Position numbers and translations under genes: made by a program
Part shown: positions 20,063-30,057 of the stretch, one piece after another
How the letters are laid out: every line of letters begins with the position of its first letter
How positions within the stretch are numbered: the stretch's first letter is position 1
Source of the DNA: Planctomycetaceae bacterium
Lineage (GTDB): Bacteria; Planctomycetota; Planctomycetia; Planctomycetales; Planctomycetaceae
Assembly: GCA_014762625.1 (NCBI GenBank)
Contig: JABURQ010000199.1
Span: 1 to 64,000, forward strand
Length of the DNA: 64,000 nt
Direction of reading: 5' to 3'
Notes under the pieces: model-generated
Seen by the model: the letters and a program-made list of their open reading frames with translations, nothing else
Database searches by the model: none
What the model was told of the DNA's origin: nothing

Positions 20063-22441
20063 ATGACTCGCTCGCGGCGGATAACGTCCGGCGATAACAT
20101 CATGCCTCTCTTCGGTCACAAACGTTCCCGGTCCTCCAAAGCCGCTTCTATGCGAGAAGCTTCCAAGCTCTCGACAAGGTTAGAAGCTGCGCTCAAAGAC
20201 CGAGGAATCCTCGGCAAATTGATGCTGGCTGTGATTACTTTGCTGGGTCTATTGTTGGTAGTGGAGGGCTGGACCACGCCGTTTCCCTATCGCATCGGCG
20301 ATCACGTCCCTCACGGAATCATTGCCCGCACTCAATTCATGGAAGTGGACGAGATCAAAACCGAGCAGCAACGACGTCAGGAAGCGGATGCCGTGCCGTA
20401 TATTCTGAGATCCGGAACATTCCCGCTCGGTGCACTCTCGACTCGCTTGCGAAGTTACCTGACAGATATCGCTTCCGAAAATTCTTACAACGACCTCGAA
20501 CCCGAAACTCAGGAAGCCTTCGAACTGACGCTCACTGCCAATGGAACGGAGAGCGTGGAACAACGCGACCTCTCCTTGGAGGAGGAGTTTCAGGCGATCA
20601 AAAATATGCTCGATTCAACCGGTTTCAGCATCAGCAGTCGTATCGACGAGACCGTTTCCGATTTTGAATCGGTCCTCGCTCCACTCGAAGCGACCGGTAT
20701 CCTCGATCAGGCAGAACTCGACCGACACGACATTCCGATTGACGCCTCCCTGGCGATTATTTCGGAGAAGGCCGAACAGCTTCCCTCATTAGAAGAGTTA
20801 CAGAAAAATCTTAAATCTCCCGTCGATGTCTTATTGAGCGAACAGCTCTCCGAAAGCGGGCGAATTGGACGTTCCTGGAGTTCCTATCCGAATCTGGAAC
20901 CTTTGCGTGAGCCTTTGACTCGCTGGCTGATGGCCCAGGCTCCCGTCTCGTTGAGTTACGACTCAAGCACCACTCAGAAATACCGATTCGCCGCTCGAAA
21001 GTCGGTGCTGGATCAGGGAACGATTTACGATGAGGGTTCGGAACTGGTCCTTCCGGGCTCAGTTCTCGACGAAGAGGACTTATCGCTGCTGAAGTCGGAG
21101 TTTGAGGCTTTCGAACGGGAAAATGCCACTCAACGCCATCTGGTGAGAGCGATCACCGTACTAGCGATGTTTTGCGTGCTTGCGGTTCTGTTCGCCTATT
21201 ATTTACGACATACCGAAGCCCAACTGATGCAGAGTTTTTCCCGGCTCTCGATTTATTTAGGGAGCGTTCTGGCTTGTTTGTTTATCGCCCGACAGCTTTC
21301 CTACGATCCCTGGCGTGCCGAAATCATCCCAGTTCTCGTGCTGACGATGGTTGTTGCGATTGCCTTTAATCAAGTGCTAGCCAGTCTCACGGCTTTTCTG
21401 GTCTGCATGATTCTGACTTTATCGACCGTGCAGGATATTGGGCATTTCGTCATCATTACCACCGTTTCGGTCTCCGCGGCGATCTCTCTGGAAACAGTCT
21501 CATCCCGATCCACCCTGATCAAGGTCGGCTTCATGAGCAGTGTGACTTATTTCTGCGTCACCTGGGGCATCAACGTGTTACAGAGCCAGGCCGTCACGGA
21601 TGTCTTTACCGATTGGGAACTACTCAAATCCTCATTACGCGGCGCGGCCTGGTGCCTCGTAGCGGGCTATCTCGTCGCCGGTAGTTTGCCTTTTATCGAA
21701 TCCGCGTTCGGCACCGTCACCGACATCTCCCTCCTCGAAATGAGCGACATTTCACACCCACTCCTTCAGGAACTCGTTCGCAGCGCTCCGGGAACTTACA
21801 ACCATTCGATTGCAGTCGCGACTATTGGTGAAGCCGCCGCGGACGCCATCGGCGCCAACGGCCTGCTCGTGCGCGTGGGCGCCTATTTCCACGATGTCGG
21901 CAAGATGATCAAACCTGAATATTTCATCGAGAATATGGCGGGGGAAGAAAGCTCCCGTCACAAAAGCCTCAACCCGGCGATGTCTACCCTGATCATTATC
22001 GGTCACGTTAAGGATGGCGTCGATCTCGCCCACCAACATCACCTCCCACAGGCCATTATCGACTTCATCGAACAACACCACGGCACGACGTTGGTGGAAT
22101 ACTTTTTTCGGGAAGCGGAGCGACTGGCGGAAGAAGAGGACTCGGGAACCGTCGAAGAAGCCGCCTTCCGATATCCAGGCCCCAAACCGCAATCCAAAGA
22201 AGCCGCTGTCATGATGCTGGCTGATGCGGTCGAAAGCGCCAGCCGAACCCTGGTCGAACCGACCGCAAAGCGGATTGAATCGCTGGTCGACGCCCTCACC
22301 ATGAAACGCTTACTGGACGGGCAGTTTGAGGACAGTACATTGACGCTGACTGAACTCAACATCGTTAAAGACAAATTGACCAAATCGCTGATCGCTATTT
22401 ATCACGGTCGCGTGAAATACCCCGACCAGAAGTCGGCGTGA
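20063..22441 (+). CDS. 7TM-HD (PgpH-like) phosphodiesterase
   Basis: 792 residues. A membrane helix near residue 55 is followed by an extracytoplasmic 7TMR-HDED domain (about 80-340), then about seven membrane helices (340-540) and a C-terminal HD domain. The HD motifs are APGTYNHSIAV, GAYFHDVGKMIKPEYF and IIDFIEQHHGTTLVEYFF. Members such as PgpH hydrolyse cyclic-di-AMP; whether this one does is inferred from family. Gene order phoH-(7TM-HD)-ybeY-corC is widespread in bacteria and supports the call. A second start candidate is at 20102 (MPLFGHKRS). The gene overlaps ybeY by 4 bp. Confidence 0.9.
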   Translation: MTRSRRITSGDNIMPLFGHKRSRSSKAASMREASKLSTRLEAALKDRGILGKLMLAVITLLGLLLVVEGWTTPFPYRIGDHVPHGIIARTQFMEVDEIKTEQQRRQEADAVPYILRSGTFPLGALSTRLRSYLTDIASENSYNDLEPETQEAFELTLTANGTESVEQRDLSLEEEFQAIKNMLDSTGFSISSRIDETVSDFESVLAPLEATGILDQAELDRHDIPIDASLAIISEKAEQLPSLEELQKNLKSPVDVLLSEQLSESGRIGRSWSSYPNLEPLREPLTRWLMAQAPVSLSYDSSTTQKYRFAARKSVLDQGTIYDEGSELVLPGSVLDEEDLSLLKSEFEAFERENATQRHLVRAITVLAMFCVLAVLFAYYLRHTEAQLMQSFSRLSIYLGSVLACLFIARQLSYDPWRAEIIPVLVLTMVVAIAFNQVLASLTAFLVCMILTLSTVQDIGHFVIITTVSVSAAISLETVSSRSTLIKVGFMSSVTYFCVTWGINVLQSQAVTDVFTDWELLKSSLRGAAWCLVAGYLVAGSLPFIESAFGTVTDISLLEMSDISHPLLQELVRSAPGTYNHSIAVATIGEAAADAIGANGLLVRVGAYFHDVGKMIKPEYFIENMAGEESSRHKSLNPAMSTLIIIGHVKDGVDLAHQHHLPQAIIDFIEQHHGTTLVEYFFREAERLAEEEDSGTVEEAAFRYPGPKPQSKEAAVMMLADAVESASRTLVEPTAKRIESLVDALTMKRLLDGQFEDSTLTLTELNIVKDKLTKSLIAIYHGRVKYPDQKSA

Positions 22442-23007
22442 GGATGATCCACCCGATGTACGAGATCGAAATCGCCGATCGACAATCCCAATTCGCGCTC
22501 GATACTGACGAACTCCAACGAGTGGCCAAACAGCTACTCTCCGCTGAGCAGGTAAAATCTGCAACGATCAGCCTGGCATTCGTAGACGATCCCGAAATCC
22601 ACCAGATCAATCGAGACTATCTCAACCACGATTATCCGACCGACGTGATCAGTTTTCTGCTGAACGAGCGACTGGACCTGGAATCCTCTGCGTTGGACGA
22701 AGAGCCGCGTGGACAAGGGCAGGTGATTGAAGGACAAGTCGTCGTCAGCACCGAGACGGCCGTTCGGGAAGCGGAAAATTACAATTGGAGTGCTGATGCA
22801 GAAACGGTATTATATGTGATACATGGCCTCCTGCATCTTGCGGGCTATGATGACCTTTCCGACGCAGAGCGTATGATCATGCGTCGACGAGAACGTGAAA
22901 TCCTGACACAATGCGGCCTGAAGCCGCCCGGATCCGACATGGATGAACCTCCCGGAGAAGCTAAAAGTTGCGACCGACCTCTGACACAGGAGGATAATCG
23001 TTCGTGA
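22438..23007 (+). CDS. ybeY: Endoribonuclease/rRNA maturation factor YbeY
   Basis: 189 residues, starting with GTG at 22438 and overlapping the preceding stop; ATGs at 22444 and 22456 are alternatives. The family core LNHDYPTDVISFLL and the metal-binding box HGLLHLAGYDDLSDAERM are present. The canonical third metal ligand His (GYDH) is Asp here. YbeY takes part in 16S rRNA 3'-end maturation and ribosome quality control. There is a C-terminal hydrophilic extension of about 35 residues beyond the usual end. It overlaps the CorC-like gene by 4 bp, consistent with translational coupling. Confidence 0.9.
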   Translation: MRMIHPMYEIEIADRQSQFALDTDELQRVAKQLLSAEQVKSATISLAFVDDPEIHQINRDYLNHDYPTDVISFLLNERLDLESSALDEEPRGQGQVIEGQVVVSTETAVREAENYNWSADAETVLYVIHGLLHLAGYDDLSDAERMIMRRREREILTQCGLKPPGSDMDEPPGEAKSCDRPLTQEDNRS

Positions 23008-24311
23008 CCGGAAATCAATTGCAAATAGGCATCGGCGTATCGCTAATCATCGCATTTTTGCTCTCCTGGATTTCACTGGCCGCTCGTGACTTTTCACGCA
23101 AGAAGCTCGACGATCTCTGTCGATTGAGAAATCATCCCGACCGCTTCGGAGAAATTCTGAAGCTCTACGAACAAGTGGTGAACGTCGTGGATCTTCTCTC
23201 GGCAACGAATATCGTGCTCCTGCTGGGACTCACATTCACCGCCCTCAATCAATGGCAACCGGAGGCGGGGACCTTCGCCGGCTGGACCGCTTATCTGATC
23301 GAAATCGCATTCATCGGCTTCATTTTCCTCCTGTTTACGCTCATTCTTCCCTGGACGCTCTCGCGTGTGGCGGGCGAATCGATCATCGAACGCTGCTGGC
23401 CGTTACTTAAAGCGAGCCTCTCCATCGGTCGGCCCTATCTCGCGTTACTGGCGAAGGTGGATCAAATCTTCCATCGCCTGACGGGTGTGGAGGAACCGGT
23501 AGAAGGAGACACCACGATGATTTCCGATGAGATTCTCACCGTCGTCGATGAGGGACAGCGGGAAGGATTGATCGAACGCGAAGCGCGCACAATGATTCAT
23601 CGCGTGATTGAAATGCGGGAAGTCGATGCTTCCAACATCATGACACCGCGGACCGAAATCGTGTCGATCCCCATCGACTCCACCTTGGAGGAAGCCCGCA
23701 AACTACTGATCGAGGAAGGGCATTCGAGAGTCCCCGTCATCGGAGAAAATACCGACGATATCCGCGGAATTCTGTATGCCAAAGACCTCCTGAAAACGAT
23801 CAACGGCGAATCGACTTCCGAAATCGCGTTGAAAGATGTTATTCGCGACCCGCTGTACGTCCCGGAAACCACAGGCGTCGATGCACTTCTACAAACCATG
23901 AAAACTGAGCGGGTGCAGATGGCGATTGTGCTCGACGAATACGGTGGGGTCTCGGGACTCGTCACGATGGAAGACGTTCTCGAAGAGATCGTCGGGGAAA
24001 TCGACGACGAATACGATGAAATCGAAGAAGCCGGTATCCAGATCATCAACGAACATTCCATTCAGGTCGAAGGTCGCATGCACCTCGACGAGTTAAACGA
24101 ACTGGTCAGCTACGACCTACCCGAAGATGGGGATTATGACACCATCGCCGGTTTCGTTGTCTCTCAACTCGGTCACATTCCCGATCCGGGGGAAGTCATT
24201 TCCTGGAAGCAGTATCGCATTTCGGTCCTCGAAGCTGACAAACGCAAGATTCTCAAAGTCCAAGTCGACCGCGACCCGTCTCTCGAAGAAGTCGGCAGCG
24301 AGAATCTGTGA
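23004..24311 (+). CDS. CorC/HlyC-family CBS-domain membrane protein
   Basis: 435 residues. N-terminal hydrophobic segments at about 7-27, 60-80 and 90-122 form a DUF21-like membrane region. A paired CBS domain follows (MTPRTEIVSIPIDSTLEEA; LYVPETTGVDALLQTM), then VLDEYGGVSGLVTMEDVLEEIVGEI and a C-terminal CorC_HlyC domain (IQVEGRMHLDELNEL). Relatives include CNNM/CorC magnesium and cobalt transporters and so-called hemolysins. It probably helps cation homeostasis at the inner membrane. Last gene of the phoH run; its stop is only 6 bp from the convergent dus gene. Confidence 0.9.
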   Translation: MTGNQLQIGIGVSLIIAFLLSWISLAARDFSRKKLDDLCRLRNHPDRFGEILKLYEQVVNVVDLLSATNIVLLLGLTFTALNQWQPEAGTFAGWTAYLIEIAFIGFIFLLFTLILPWTLSRVAGESIIERCWPLLKASLSIGRPYLALLAKVDQIFHRLTGVEEPVEGDTTMISDEILTVVDEGQREGLIEREARTMIHRVIEMREVDASNIMTPRTEIVSIPIDSTLEEARKLLIEEGHSRVPVIGENTDDIRGILYAKDLLKTINGESTSEIALKDVIRDPLYVPETTGVDALLQTMKTERVQMAIVLDEYGGVSGLVTMEDVLEEIVGEIDDEYDEIEEAGIQIINEHSIQVEGRMHLDELNELVSYDLPEDGDYDTIAGFVVSQLGHIPDPGEVISWKQYRISVLEADKRKILKVQVDRDPSLEEVGSENL

Positions 24312-24317
24312 GAGGCA

Positions 24318-25415
24318 TCACCAACGCTCAACCGGACCCGACGGAACCGGAATATGGGGATCGGGAAGAATGCCGTCTTTGGTGCCGTGAACCGGTCCTT
24401 CCTGCTCGATGAGAGCCAGGGCGGCCTCGAATTCTTCGCGTGTCCTGGCTTGCTGAAAATCACCCCGCATGCGTTTGCGCACGCGCATTCCCTTGAGATA
24501 CCAGTGACCCATTTTACGAAAGCGGACAATCGCCTTCTCGGTCGGGAATCGACGTTCCAGATACTCAAACTGCTTCCGCAGGAGGTTCAGGCGATCCAGA
24601 AATGTCCCCGCCGGTCCATACTCTCCGGTCGCTTCCCATTCGACCAACTGCCGGAAGATCCACGGATTCGCCAAGGCACCGCGACCGATGGAGATCCCGT
24701 GACAACCGGTTTCCCGAAACATTCGGTCCGCATCGGGAATGGAACGGACATCCCCATTTCCGATGACCGGGATCTTCTTCACCGCTTCAACGGTTTTACG
24801 AATCCCGTCCAGATTCACGTTTCCGGAAAACCCCTGTTCGCGAGTCCGTCCGTGAATCATGACCGCCGCGACTCCGACCGACTCGAACGCTGCGGCGAAA
24901 TCGGGCGAAGTGATTTGCTTGTCGTCCCAGCCGAGACGCATTTTAACTGTCACCGGAACCGAGACCGATTCCACGATCTGTCGCACTAACTGGACGGTCT
25001 CTTCCTGCTGACACATCATCGCCGAGCCCGCCCCTCCTTTAGTAATCCTGTGAACCGGGCACCCCATGTTGATGTCGATGGCGTCCACCCCATAGGTCTC
25101 TAGAAACTGAGCAGCCTGACACATGATTTCCGGTTCGCTGCCGAAGATTTGCACGGAGAATGGACTGTCTTCCGGGCAGGTTTCGATCATCGATCGCGTC
25201 CCTTCGTTGCCGTGCATCAATCCCCGAGCGTTTACGAGATCAGTCGTCCCGAGGCTCATCCCTCCCAGTTCGCGAACAATCAATCGAAATTCCAGATTGG
25301 TAAATCCGGCCAGAGGAGAAAGCAGGTAGCGAGACGGGAGCGTGAGCGAACCATATTGCAGGGGAGGTCTTTCCGGAGGTTTCGGATGTTGATAACGAAC
25401 CGTTTCGACCGACAC
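24318..25415 (-). CDS. dusB: tRNA-dihydrouridine synthase (DusB-like)
   Basis: 365 residues from the GTG at 25415, preceded by GGAGAGGGGGGAA; a TTG seven codons upstream is also open. It is an FMN-dependent TIM barrel: LLSPLAGFTNLEFRLI at the N-terminus, the catalytic cysteine in INMGCPVHRITKGGAGSAMM, VKMRLGWDD, IHGRTREQGFSG and NGDVRSI, GRGALANPWIF. It reduces specific uridines in the tRNA D-loop using NADPH. Position in the tRNA is inferred from the DusB-like pattern. Adjacent to pheT, which lies 26 bp upstream on the same strand. Confidence 0.93.
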   Translation of the reverse strand: MSVETVRYQHPKPPERPPLQYGSLTLPSRYLLSPLAGFTNLEFRLIVRELGGMSLGTTDLVNARGLMHGNEGTRSMIETCPEDSPFSVQIFGSEPEIMCQAAQFLETYGVDAIDINMGCPVHRITKGGAGSAMMCQQEETVQLVRQIVESVSVPVTVKMRLGWDDKQITSPDFAAAFESVGVAAVMIHGRTREQGFSGNVNLDGIRKTVEAVKKIPVIGNGDVRSIPDADRMFRETGCHGISIGRGALANPWIFRQLVEWEATGEYGPAGTFLDRLNLLRKQFEYLERRFPTEKAIVRFRKMGHWYLKGMRVRKRMRGDFQQARTREEFEAALALIEQEGPVHGTKDGILPDPHIPVPSGPVERW

Positions 25416-25441
25416 GCGATATTCCCCCCTCTCCAAAAGAC

Positions 25442-27463
25442 TTACCGTAACGCCGCCGACAATTCCTGTTCGCAGGCAGCGATAATCTGTTGTTGAGCGG
25501 AGTCCACCTCTTCCCCGGTCAGCGTTCTTTCTTCAGAGCGAAAAGAAACACTCAGCACATACGACTTGGAATCAGCGGCGATTTGCTTGCCTCGATATTG
25601 ATCGACGAACTCCACATCACTCAACAGCGGACCTGCCGACTGACGGACCGTCTCTTCCAGCTTCTGCCAGGGGACTTCTTCCGGCAAAACGAAGTTCAAG
25701 TCGCGTTCTACCGAAGGATACTGAGGCAGTGATTCATAAGCCGGCGTGAGTTCGCAAATCTCTTCGAGGATCGACAGCGAGACTTCCGCGGCGGAAACGG
25801 CGTCCCGCAAATCGAGCTGACCCTGCAATCCGCGGGTCAGTTCGCCGCACACACCCCAGAATTCTCCGTTCACCAGAAGTTCGGCCGCTCGACCTTCCTC
25901 AAACTGCGGACGCTGACAGGGGCGGACTTCCAATCTGGCGTGACGGTTCACGCGGGATACAATAGTTTCCAAAACGCCCCGCAATTCCCGAAAACTCCAG
26001 CCCCCCACCAAACCCAAAGTCCGTGGTTGCGCCTCTTCCTTCTCCACCGATTGCTCCGCGGTGTGATACACCCGGGCAATTTCAAACAAACAGGCGTTAA
26101 ACTGCGAATGTTTTTCGTTTTCGCGTCGCCACTGTAATAGCGAAGGAATGAGCGAACGACGCAGAATATTTTCCTGCTTGCGGGAGGAATGTTCGACCGC
26201 GAGAGGTTCGTTGTCGTCCCCCGGATGCCACAAGTCGAACTGCTCGCGCGTCACGAAGCTAAGCGTGATCGCTTCGTACAATCCCAGCGACGTTAACGTA
26301 TGACGAACTTTGGCCGACACGCGATCCGCCAGCGTTCGCGACGACGAAACCACGTCGATCGCCGCGTCGGTCGGAATTTTTTCATAACCGTGAATGCGAG
26401 CGACTTCCTCGATCAAATCGACTTCGCGACTGAGATCCCGCCGCCAGGAGGGAACGAGGAATTGTCCAGAGTCGGTATCGCCACCGGTCTTCTCCAGACC
26501 GAGAGAAGCCAGAATCTGATCCGACTCATCGGCAGAGACCGGAATCCCCAGCAAACGCTCGACCTGTGGGTATCGCAACGTGACGGGCGTACGGGAATGA
26601 TCCAGTTCAGCCCCCGCCTTAATCGCACCTTCCGCTAATTCACCGCCCGCCAGTTCCAGAATCAATTCACAACAGCGGCGGGAAGCCCAGTCAAGTTGTT
26701 CGAGATCGACGCCTCTCTCGAATCGATACGACGAAGGACTATGAAGGTTCAGAGCCCGAGCGGTGTTGCGAACGCTTATCGGCTGAAACGCGGCCGTCTC
26801 AATCAGAATGTCGATTGTCGCCTCACCAATTTCCGTCTCCAGACCGCCCATCACTCCGGCAATCGCAACGGGACGACTTTCATCGGCGATGACGCAGGTT
26901 CCCGCATCGAGTTTGTATTCTTTCTGATCGATGGCGGTGATTGTTTCGTCTTTGGTTGCTTCGCGGACGACGATTTGACGCCCGCCGAGTTTGTCCAGAT
27001 CGAACGCGTGCAGTGGTTGACCACACTCCATCAATACATAATTGGTGATATCGACGATGTTATTGACGCTCGGCTGACCGATGGTAGCGAGACGTTCGAC
27101 CAGCCAGTCGGGAGATGGTCCGACTTTCACACCGGTAATCACTCGCGCGATGTATTGGGGACACAACTCGGGAGACCGATTCTCGACCGCGGCCAGTTCG
27201 GTCACCTTCTGGGAACCTGTCGCGGGTTGAGGATCGGGCACGCTCAGAGCTTTTTCAAACAGAGCGGCAATTTCCCGCGCGACACCAATATGGCCCAGAC
27301 AATCGGGACGATTGCTGGTCACTTCCAGATCCACGCAAATGTCACCACTCACCTCTTCGACACCTTCGAGATTCAGGCCACTCATGGTGAGTTCGTGCGT
27401 CACTTCCTCAACACTGAGATCGTGATCGACGTATTGTTTGAGCCAATTCCAACTGACAAGCAT
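25442..27463 (-). CDS. pheT: Phenylalanyl-tRNA synthetase beta subunit, short form
   Basis: 673 residues from MLVSWNWLKQY. After the first 40 residues the sequence goes straight into the B3/4 lead-in (DLEVTSNRPDCLGHIGVAREIAAL). The EMAP/OB-fold tRNA-binding domain present in the roughly 800-residue bacterial PheT is absent. B3/4 (VDITNYVLMECGQPLHAFDLDKL), B5 (RRDLSREVDLIEEVARIHGYEKIP), the catalytic-like core and the C-terminal FDX-ACB anticodon domain (YPSVERDLNFVLP) follow. It works with PheS to charge tRNA-Phe; pheS is not adjacent in this window. A GTG at 27487 is an alternative start. Confidence 0.95.
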   Translation of the reverse strand: MLVSWNWLKQYVDHDLSVEEVTHELTMSGLNLEGVEEVSGDICVDLEVTSNRPDCLGHIGVAREIAALFEKALSVPDPQPATGSQKVTELAAVENRSPELCPQYIARVITGVKVGPSPDWLVERLATIGQPSVNNIVDITNYVLMECGQPLHAFDLDKLGGRQIVVREATKDETITAIDQKEYKLDAGTCVIADESRPVAIAGVMGGLETEIGEATIDILIETAAFQPISVRNTARALNLHSPSSYRFERGVDLEQLDWASRRCCELILELAGGELAEGAIKAGAELDHSRTPVTLRYPQVERLLGIPVSADESDQILASLGLEKTGGDTDSGQFLVPSWRRDLSREVDLIEEVARIHGYEKIPTDAAIDVVSSSRTLADRVSAKVRHTLTSLGLYEAITLSFVTREQFDLWHPGDDNEPLAVEHSSRKQENILRRSLIPSLLQWRRENEKHSQFNACLFEIARVYHTAEQSVEKEEAQPRTLGLVGGWSFRELRGVLETIVSRVNRHARLEVRPCQRPQFEEGRAAELLVNGEFWGVCGELTRGLQGQLDLRDAVSAAEVSLSILEEICELTPAYESLPQYPSVERDLNFVLPEEVPWQKLEETVRQSAGPLLSDVEFVDQYRGKQIAADSKSYVLSVSFRSEERTLTGEEVDSAQQQIIAACEQELSAALR

Positions 27464-27608
27464 GATCCGGCTTTCGCATTCGGACACTGATAATATTTGA
27501 CGAGACGTCTCTTTTTAAAAGACACGAATCATCCCGAAAGAGTTACTGTAACTTTCCCCGGAAAAATGGGCAACCAGACCGCACCGGAAGAGAATTTCAA
27601 GGAGCGTG

Positions 27609-29033
27609 TTAAGCCGCCTTGCGCAATGCACCCAGAGAAGGCATTTCGGGCAAATCAACCAGACTGAGAATCGAGCCGGTGATCCGGCTGGCGGAGAACT
27701 GTCCGTCGGGAGCATGGACCTGAACGGGAACAGGTGTCGTGGGAGCAAGCATCGTCGAGATCACGTTCGCATTAATCTCCGCATCCGGAACGACAGTGAG
27801 TCGAAAGGTTCGCAGGATTTTCGGCAAAATGCTCCCCATCGACCGCATCGCCATCGGTGCCCCGATGCACATGCGGGGCCCCGCACCAAACGGAAAATAT
27901 TGATACGGGGTAGGACTGATGTGATCCCAGCGTTCGGGCCGATATTCGTAGGGCGCTTCATAGATTTCGGGACGGTGATGTGTCATATACTGGCTGAACA
28001 GGACACCCGTCCCCGCTGGTAAATGGTAAGCTCCCAAATCGACCGGTTCCGAGCAGAACCGTTGCAGATACGCTGAGGCGGGCAGCGTCCGCATACTTTC
28101 CCTCAACACACGATAACCCCAGGAAGTTTTGTCATCCCACGTCCGTTCTTCCGGAGTCGTACTCTCGAGTTCCGCATCCAATTGTCGCATGATGGAAGGG
28201 GACTGAGCTAATTGAAACAGCGTCCAGATAAGAGTATGTGCGGTCGTCAGATGAGCTGCGCCGAACAACAGCGTAATATGACCGATCAACTGCGAATCGT
28301 CGATCGATCCGTCCCGTCCATGTGCCTGCATTAAAATACTGAGCACATCCTGCCCCAGCTCTTTCGACTGCCGACGTTTCTGTAACAGATCGCGAATGCG
28401 TTCTTCGAGATCGGCGGCGAGTTGCAGCAGTTCTTCGTATTGGTCGCTAAAGCTTCCGCTGACGTATGCCGCCATTCCCGTGTCGTGATTGAGTCGTACC
28501 CAGCGATCGGTCGCGTGACCGATCGCTTCCGACAACTCGGGATAGTCCATCCCGAACAGGACGGCACTCGTCAAACGGCGCATCAAGGTCGTCAATTCCG
28601 CGTCGAGATCACGAACGTCACCGACCTGCCACTCTTCCAGCATTTCGGAGGTCAGTCGCTCGGCGATACTGTCGTAGGCGGGGATCGAGGGGAGAGCAAA
28701 TGGCTTCATCACCATCCGCCGGTGCTGCCGATGCTCGTCGCCATTCATGGTCAACAGCCCATTCGTCAATCGGCGTTGAGAGGATTTTTTCGCACCTCGC
28801 AACGCAAAAAAGTGGGAATGAAAGCGTTGACTGTCGGTCAGCACCTGTTGAATCAGCTTGGGGTCGAAGACACAGACAATTTTGCTGCCGTCTTCCTGAA
28901 TCTGAGCGATCTCTCCACATTCCTCATGCACCTGCTGCAAACAGGCAATCGGATTGTTCGGAAAGTCGCTCAACCGGGCCGATGAAAGAGGAATTTCGCG
29001 GGGAGAGTAGATCGATTTGGTTTCGGCGGACAT
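27609..29033 (-). CDS. Cytochrome P450
   Basis: 474 residues from MSAETKSIYSPRE, with GAGGAAGG just upstream. P450 landmarks: haem loop FGAGPRMCIG with the axial Cys at 389, the ExxR motif ESMR at 312-315, and the PERF-like YRPERWDH. The I-helix reads GAAHLTTAHT at 258-267: the alcohol (Thr) is kept but the conserved acid (AGxE/D-T) is Leu. A C-terminal tail of about 30 residues follows the normal end. There is no N-terminal membrane anchor, so it should be soluble. The substrate is unknown and no ferredoxin or reductase gene is adjacent. It starts 25 bp after xerC, so the two may be co-transcribed. Confidence 0.92.
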   Translation of the reverse strand: MSAETKSIYSPREIPLSSARLSDFPNNPIACLQQVHEECGEIAQIQEDGSKIVCVFDPKLIQQVLTDSQRFHSHFFALRGAKKSSQRRLTNGLLTMNGDEHRQHRRMVMKPFALPSIPAYDSIAERLTSEMLEEWQVGDVRDLDAELTTLMRRLTSAVLFGMDYPELSEAIGHATDRWVRLNHDTGMAAYVSGSFSDQYEELLQLAADLEERIRDLLQKRRQSKELGQDVLSILMQAHGRDGSIDDSQLIGHITLLFGAAHLTTAHTLIWTLFQLAQSPSIMRQLDAELESTTPEERTWDDKTSWGYRVLRESMRTLPASAYLQRFCSEPVDLGAYHLPAGTGVLFSQYMTHHRPEIYEAPYEYRPERWDHISPTPYQYFPFGAGPRMCIGAPMAMRSMGSILPKILRTFRLTVVPDAEINANVISTMLAPTTPVPVQVHAPDGQFSASRITGSILSLVDLPEMPSLGALRKAA

Positions 29034-29058
29034 CCTTGCCTTCCTCGGTTCAATGGTC

Positions 29059-29982
29059 TCAATCATCCCGTCCGTGGGATGCGGTAGCCGCATGCGGATG
29101 TGATTGTTCGTAGGTTTCCTTGAGTCGCTTCGTGCTGACGTGCGTGTAGATCTGAGTAGTCGTGAGGCTTTTGTGTCCCAGAAGTTCCTGAACGCTGCGC
29201 AGATCGGCACCGCCGTCCAACAGATGTGTTGCAAAGCTATGTCGCAATGTATGGGGACTGGTGAGCGAATCGAGCCCCGCCTGTTTGATGTATTTCTCAA
29301 GCATCCGGCCCACACTGCGCGTCGTCAGTCGCTTGCCAAATCGATTCAGGAAGATTGCTTTCTGATCGGAAGCCGAGCCTTGAGGTGACGGTTGGCGAAA
29401 CGACAACCAGCGATCGAGGGCCGCGGCCGCGAACGATCCGACGGGCGAGACCCGCTCTTTTTTACCTTTGCCGAAAACCCGTAACACATCGGCATCGCGA
29501 TCCCAGTCCTCAATGTTCAGTGCAACCAGTTCCGCAACTCGCAGTCCGCCCGAATACATCACTTCCAGCATCGCCCGATCCCGCAACCCCATCGGCTCAT
29601 CAGCGGGCGGTGCTTCCAGCAGTGCGTTGATTTGTTCCGTGGTCAAAAAGTGCGGCAATTTGCGCCCCGCTCGCGGGGTTCGCAGAGCTTTGGCGGGATT
29701 CGTTTCTACCAACCCCTCCCGGGAGCAATATTTGAAGAAACTGCGGAGACAGGCAAGACGACGAGCAATCGTGCTGCGGGCGTATTCGCATTCGTGAAGG
29801 TAGCTCACATACGCGCGAAGCAGACTCACGGTCACTTCTTCCGGTTCGGGGATGCGACCGAGTCCCTCCGCGAAAAACTCCAGCAGACTTTCGAGATCCT
29901 CGGCGTAAGATTTCAGCGTCAATTCCGAGGAATTGCGCTCAATCTTCAGATAGCGGATGAATCCATCGATTGCTGAGTGCAT
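29059..29982 (-). CDS. xerC: Tyrosine recombinase XerC/XerD
   Basis: 307 residues, normal Xer length. The N-terminal SAM-like domain (about 1-90) precedes the catalytic domain with all residues present: Arg148 (SGGLRVAEL), Lys172 (GKGKKER), His244 and Arg247 (HTLRHSF), His270 (LLGHKSL) and nucleophile Tyr279 (TTQIYTH). It would resolve chromosome dimers at dif together with a partner recombinase. Integration modules share these motifs, but the length, the intact C-terminus and housekeeping neighbours favour the chromosomal Xer role. It could equally be the XerD partner. Confidence 0.9.
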   Translation of the reverse strand: MHSAIDGFIRYLKIERNSSELTLKSYAEDLESLLEFFAEGLGRIPEPEEVTVSLLRAYVSYLHECEYARSTIARRLACLRSFFKYCSREGLVETNPAKALRTPRAGRKLPHFLTTEQINALLEAPPADEPMGLRDRAMLEVMYSGGLRVAELVALNIEDWDRDADVLRVFGKGKKERVSPVGSFAAAALDRWLSFRQPSPQGSASDQKAIFLNRFGKRLTTRSVGRMLEKYIKQAGLDSLTSPHTLRHSFATHLLDGGADLRSVQELLGHKSLTTTQIYTHVSTKRLKETYEQSHPHAATASHGRDD

Positions 29983-30057
29983 CGTCTGAGTTTCTCAGGA
30001 TTGCGGGCTCGGTGTCTCCAGCACGGCGAACGATCGGATTTGTAGACAATATCAGCG

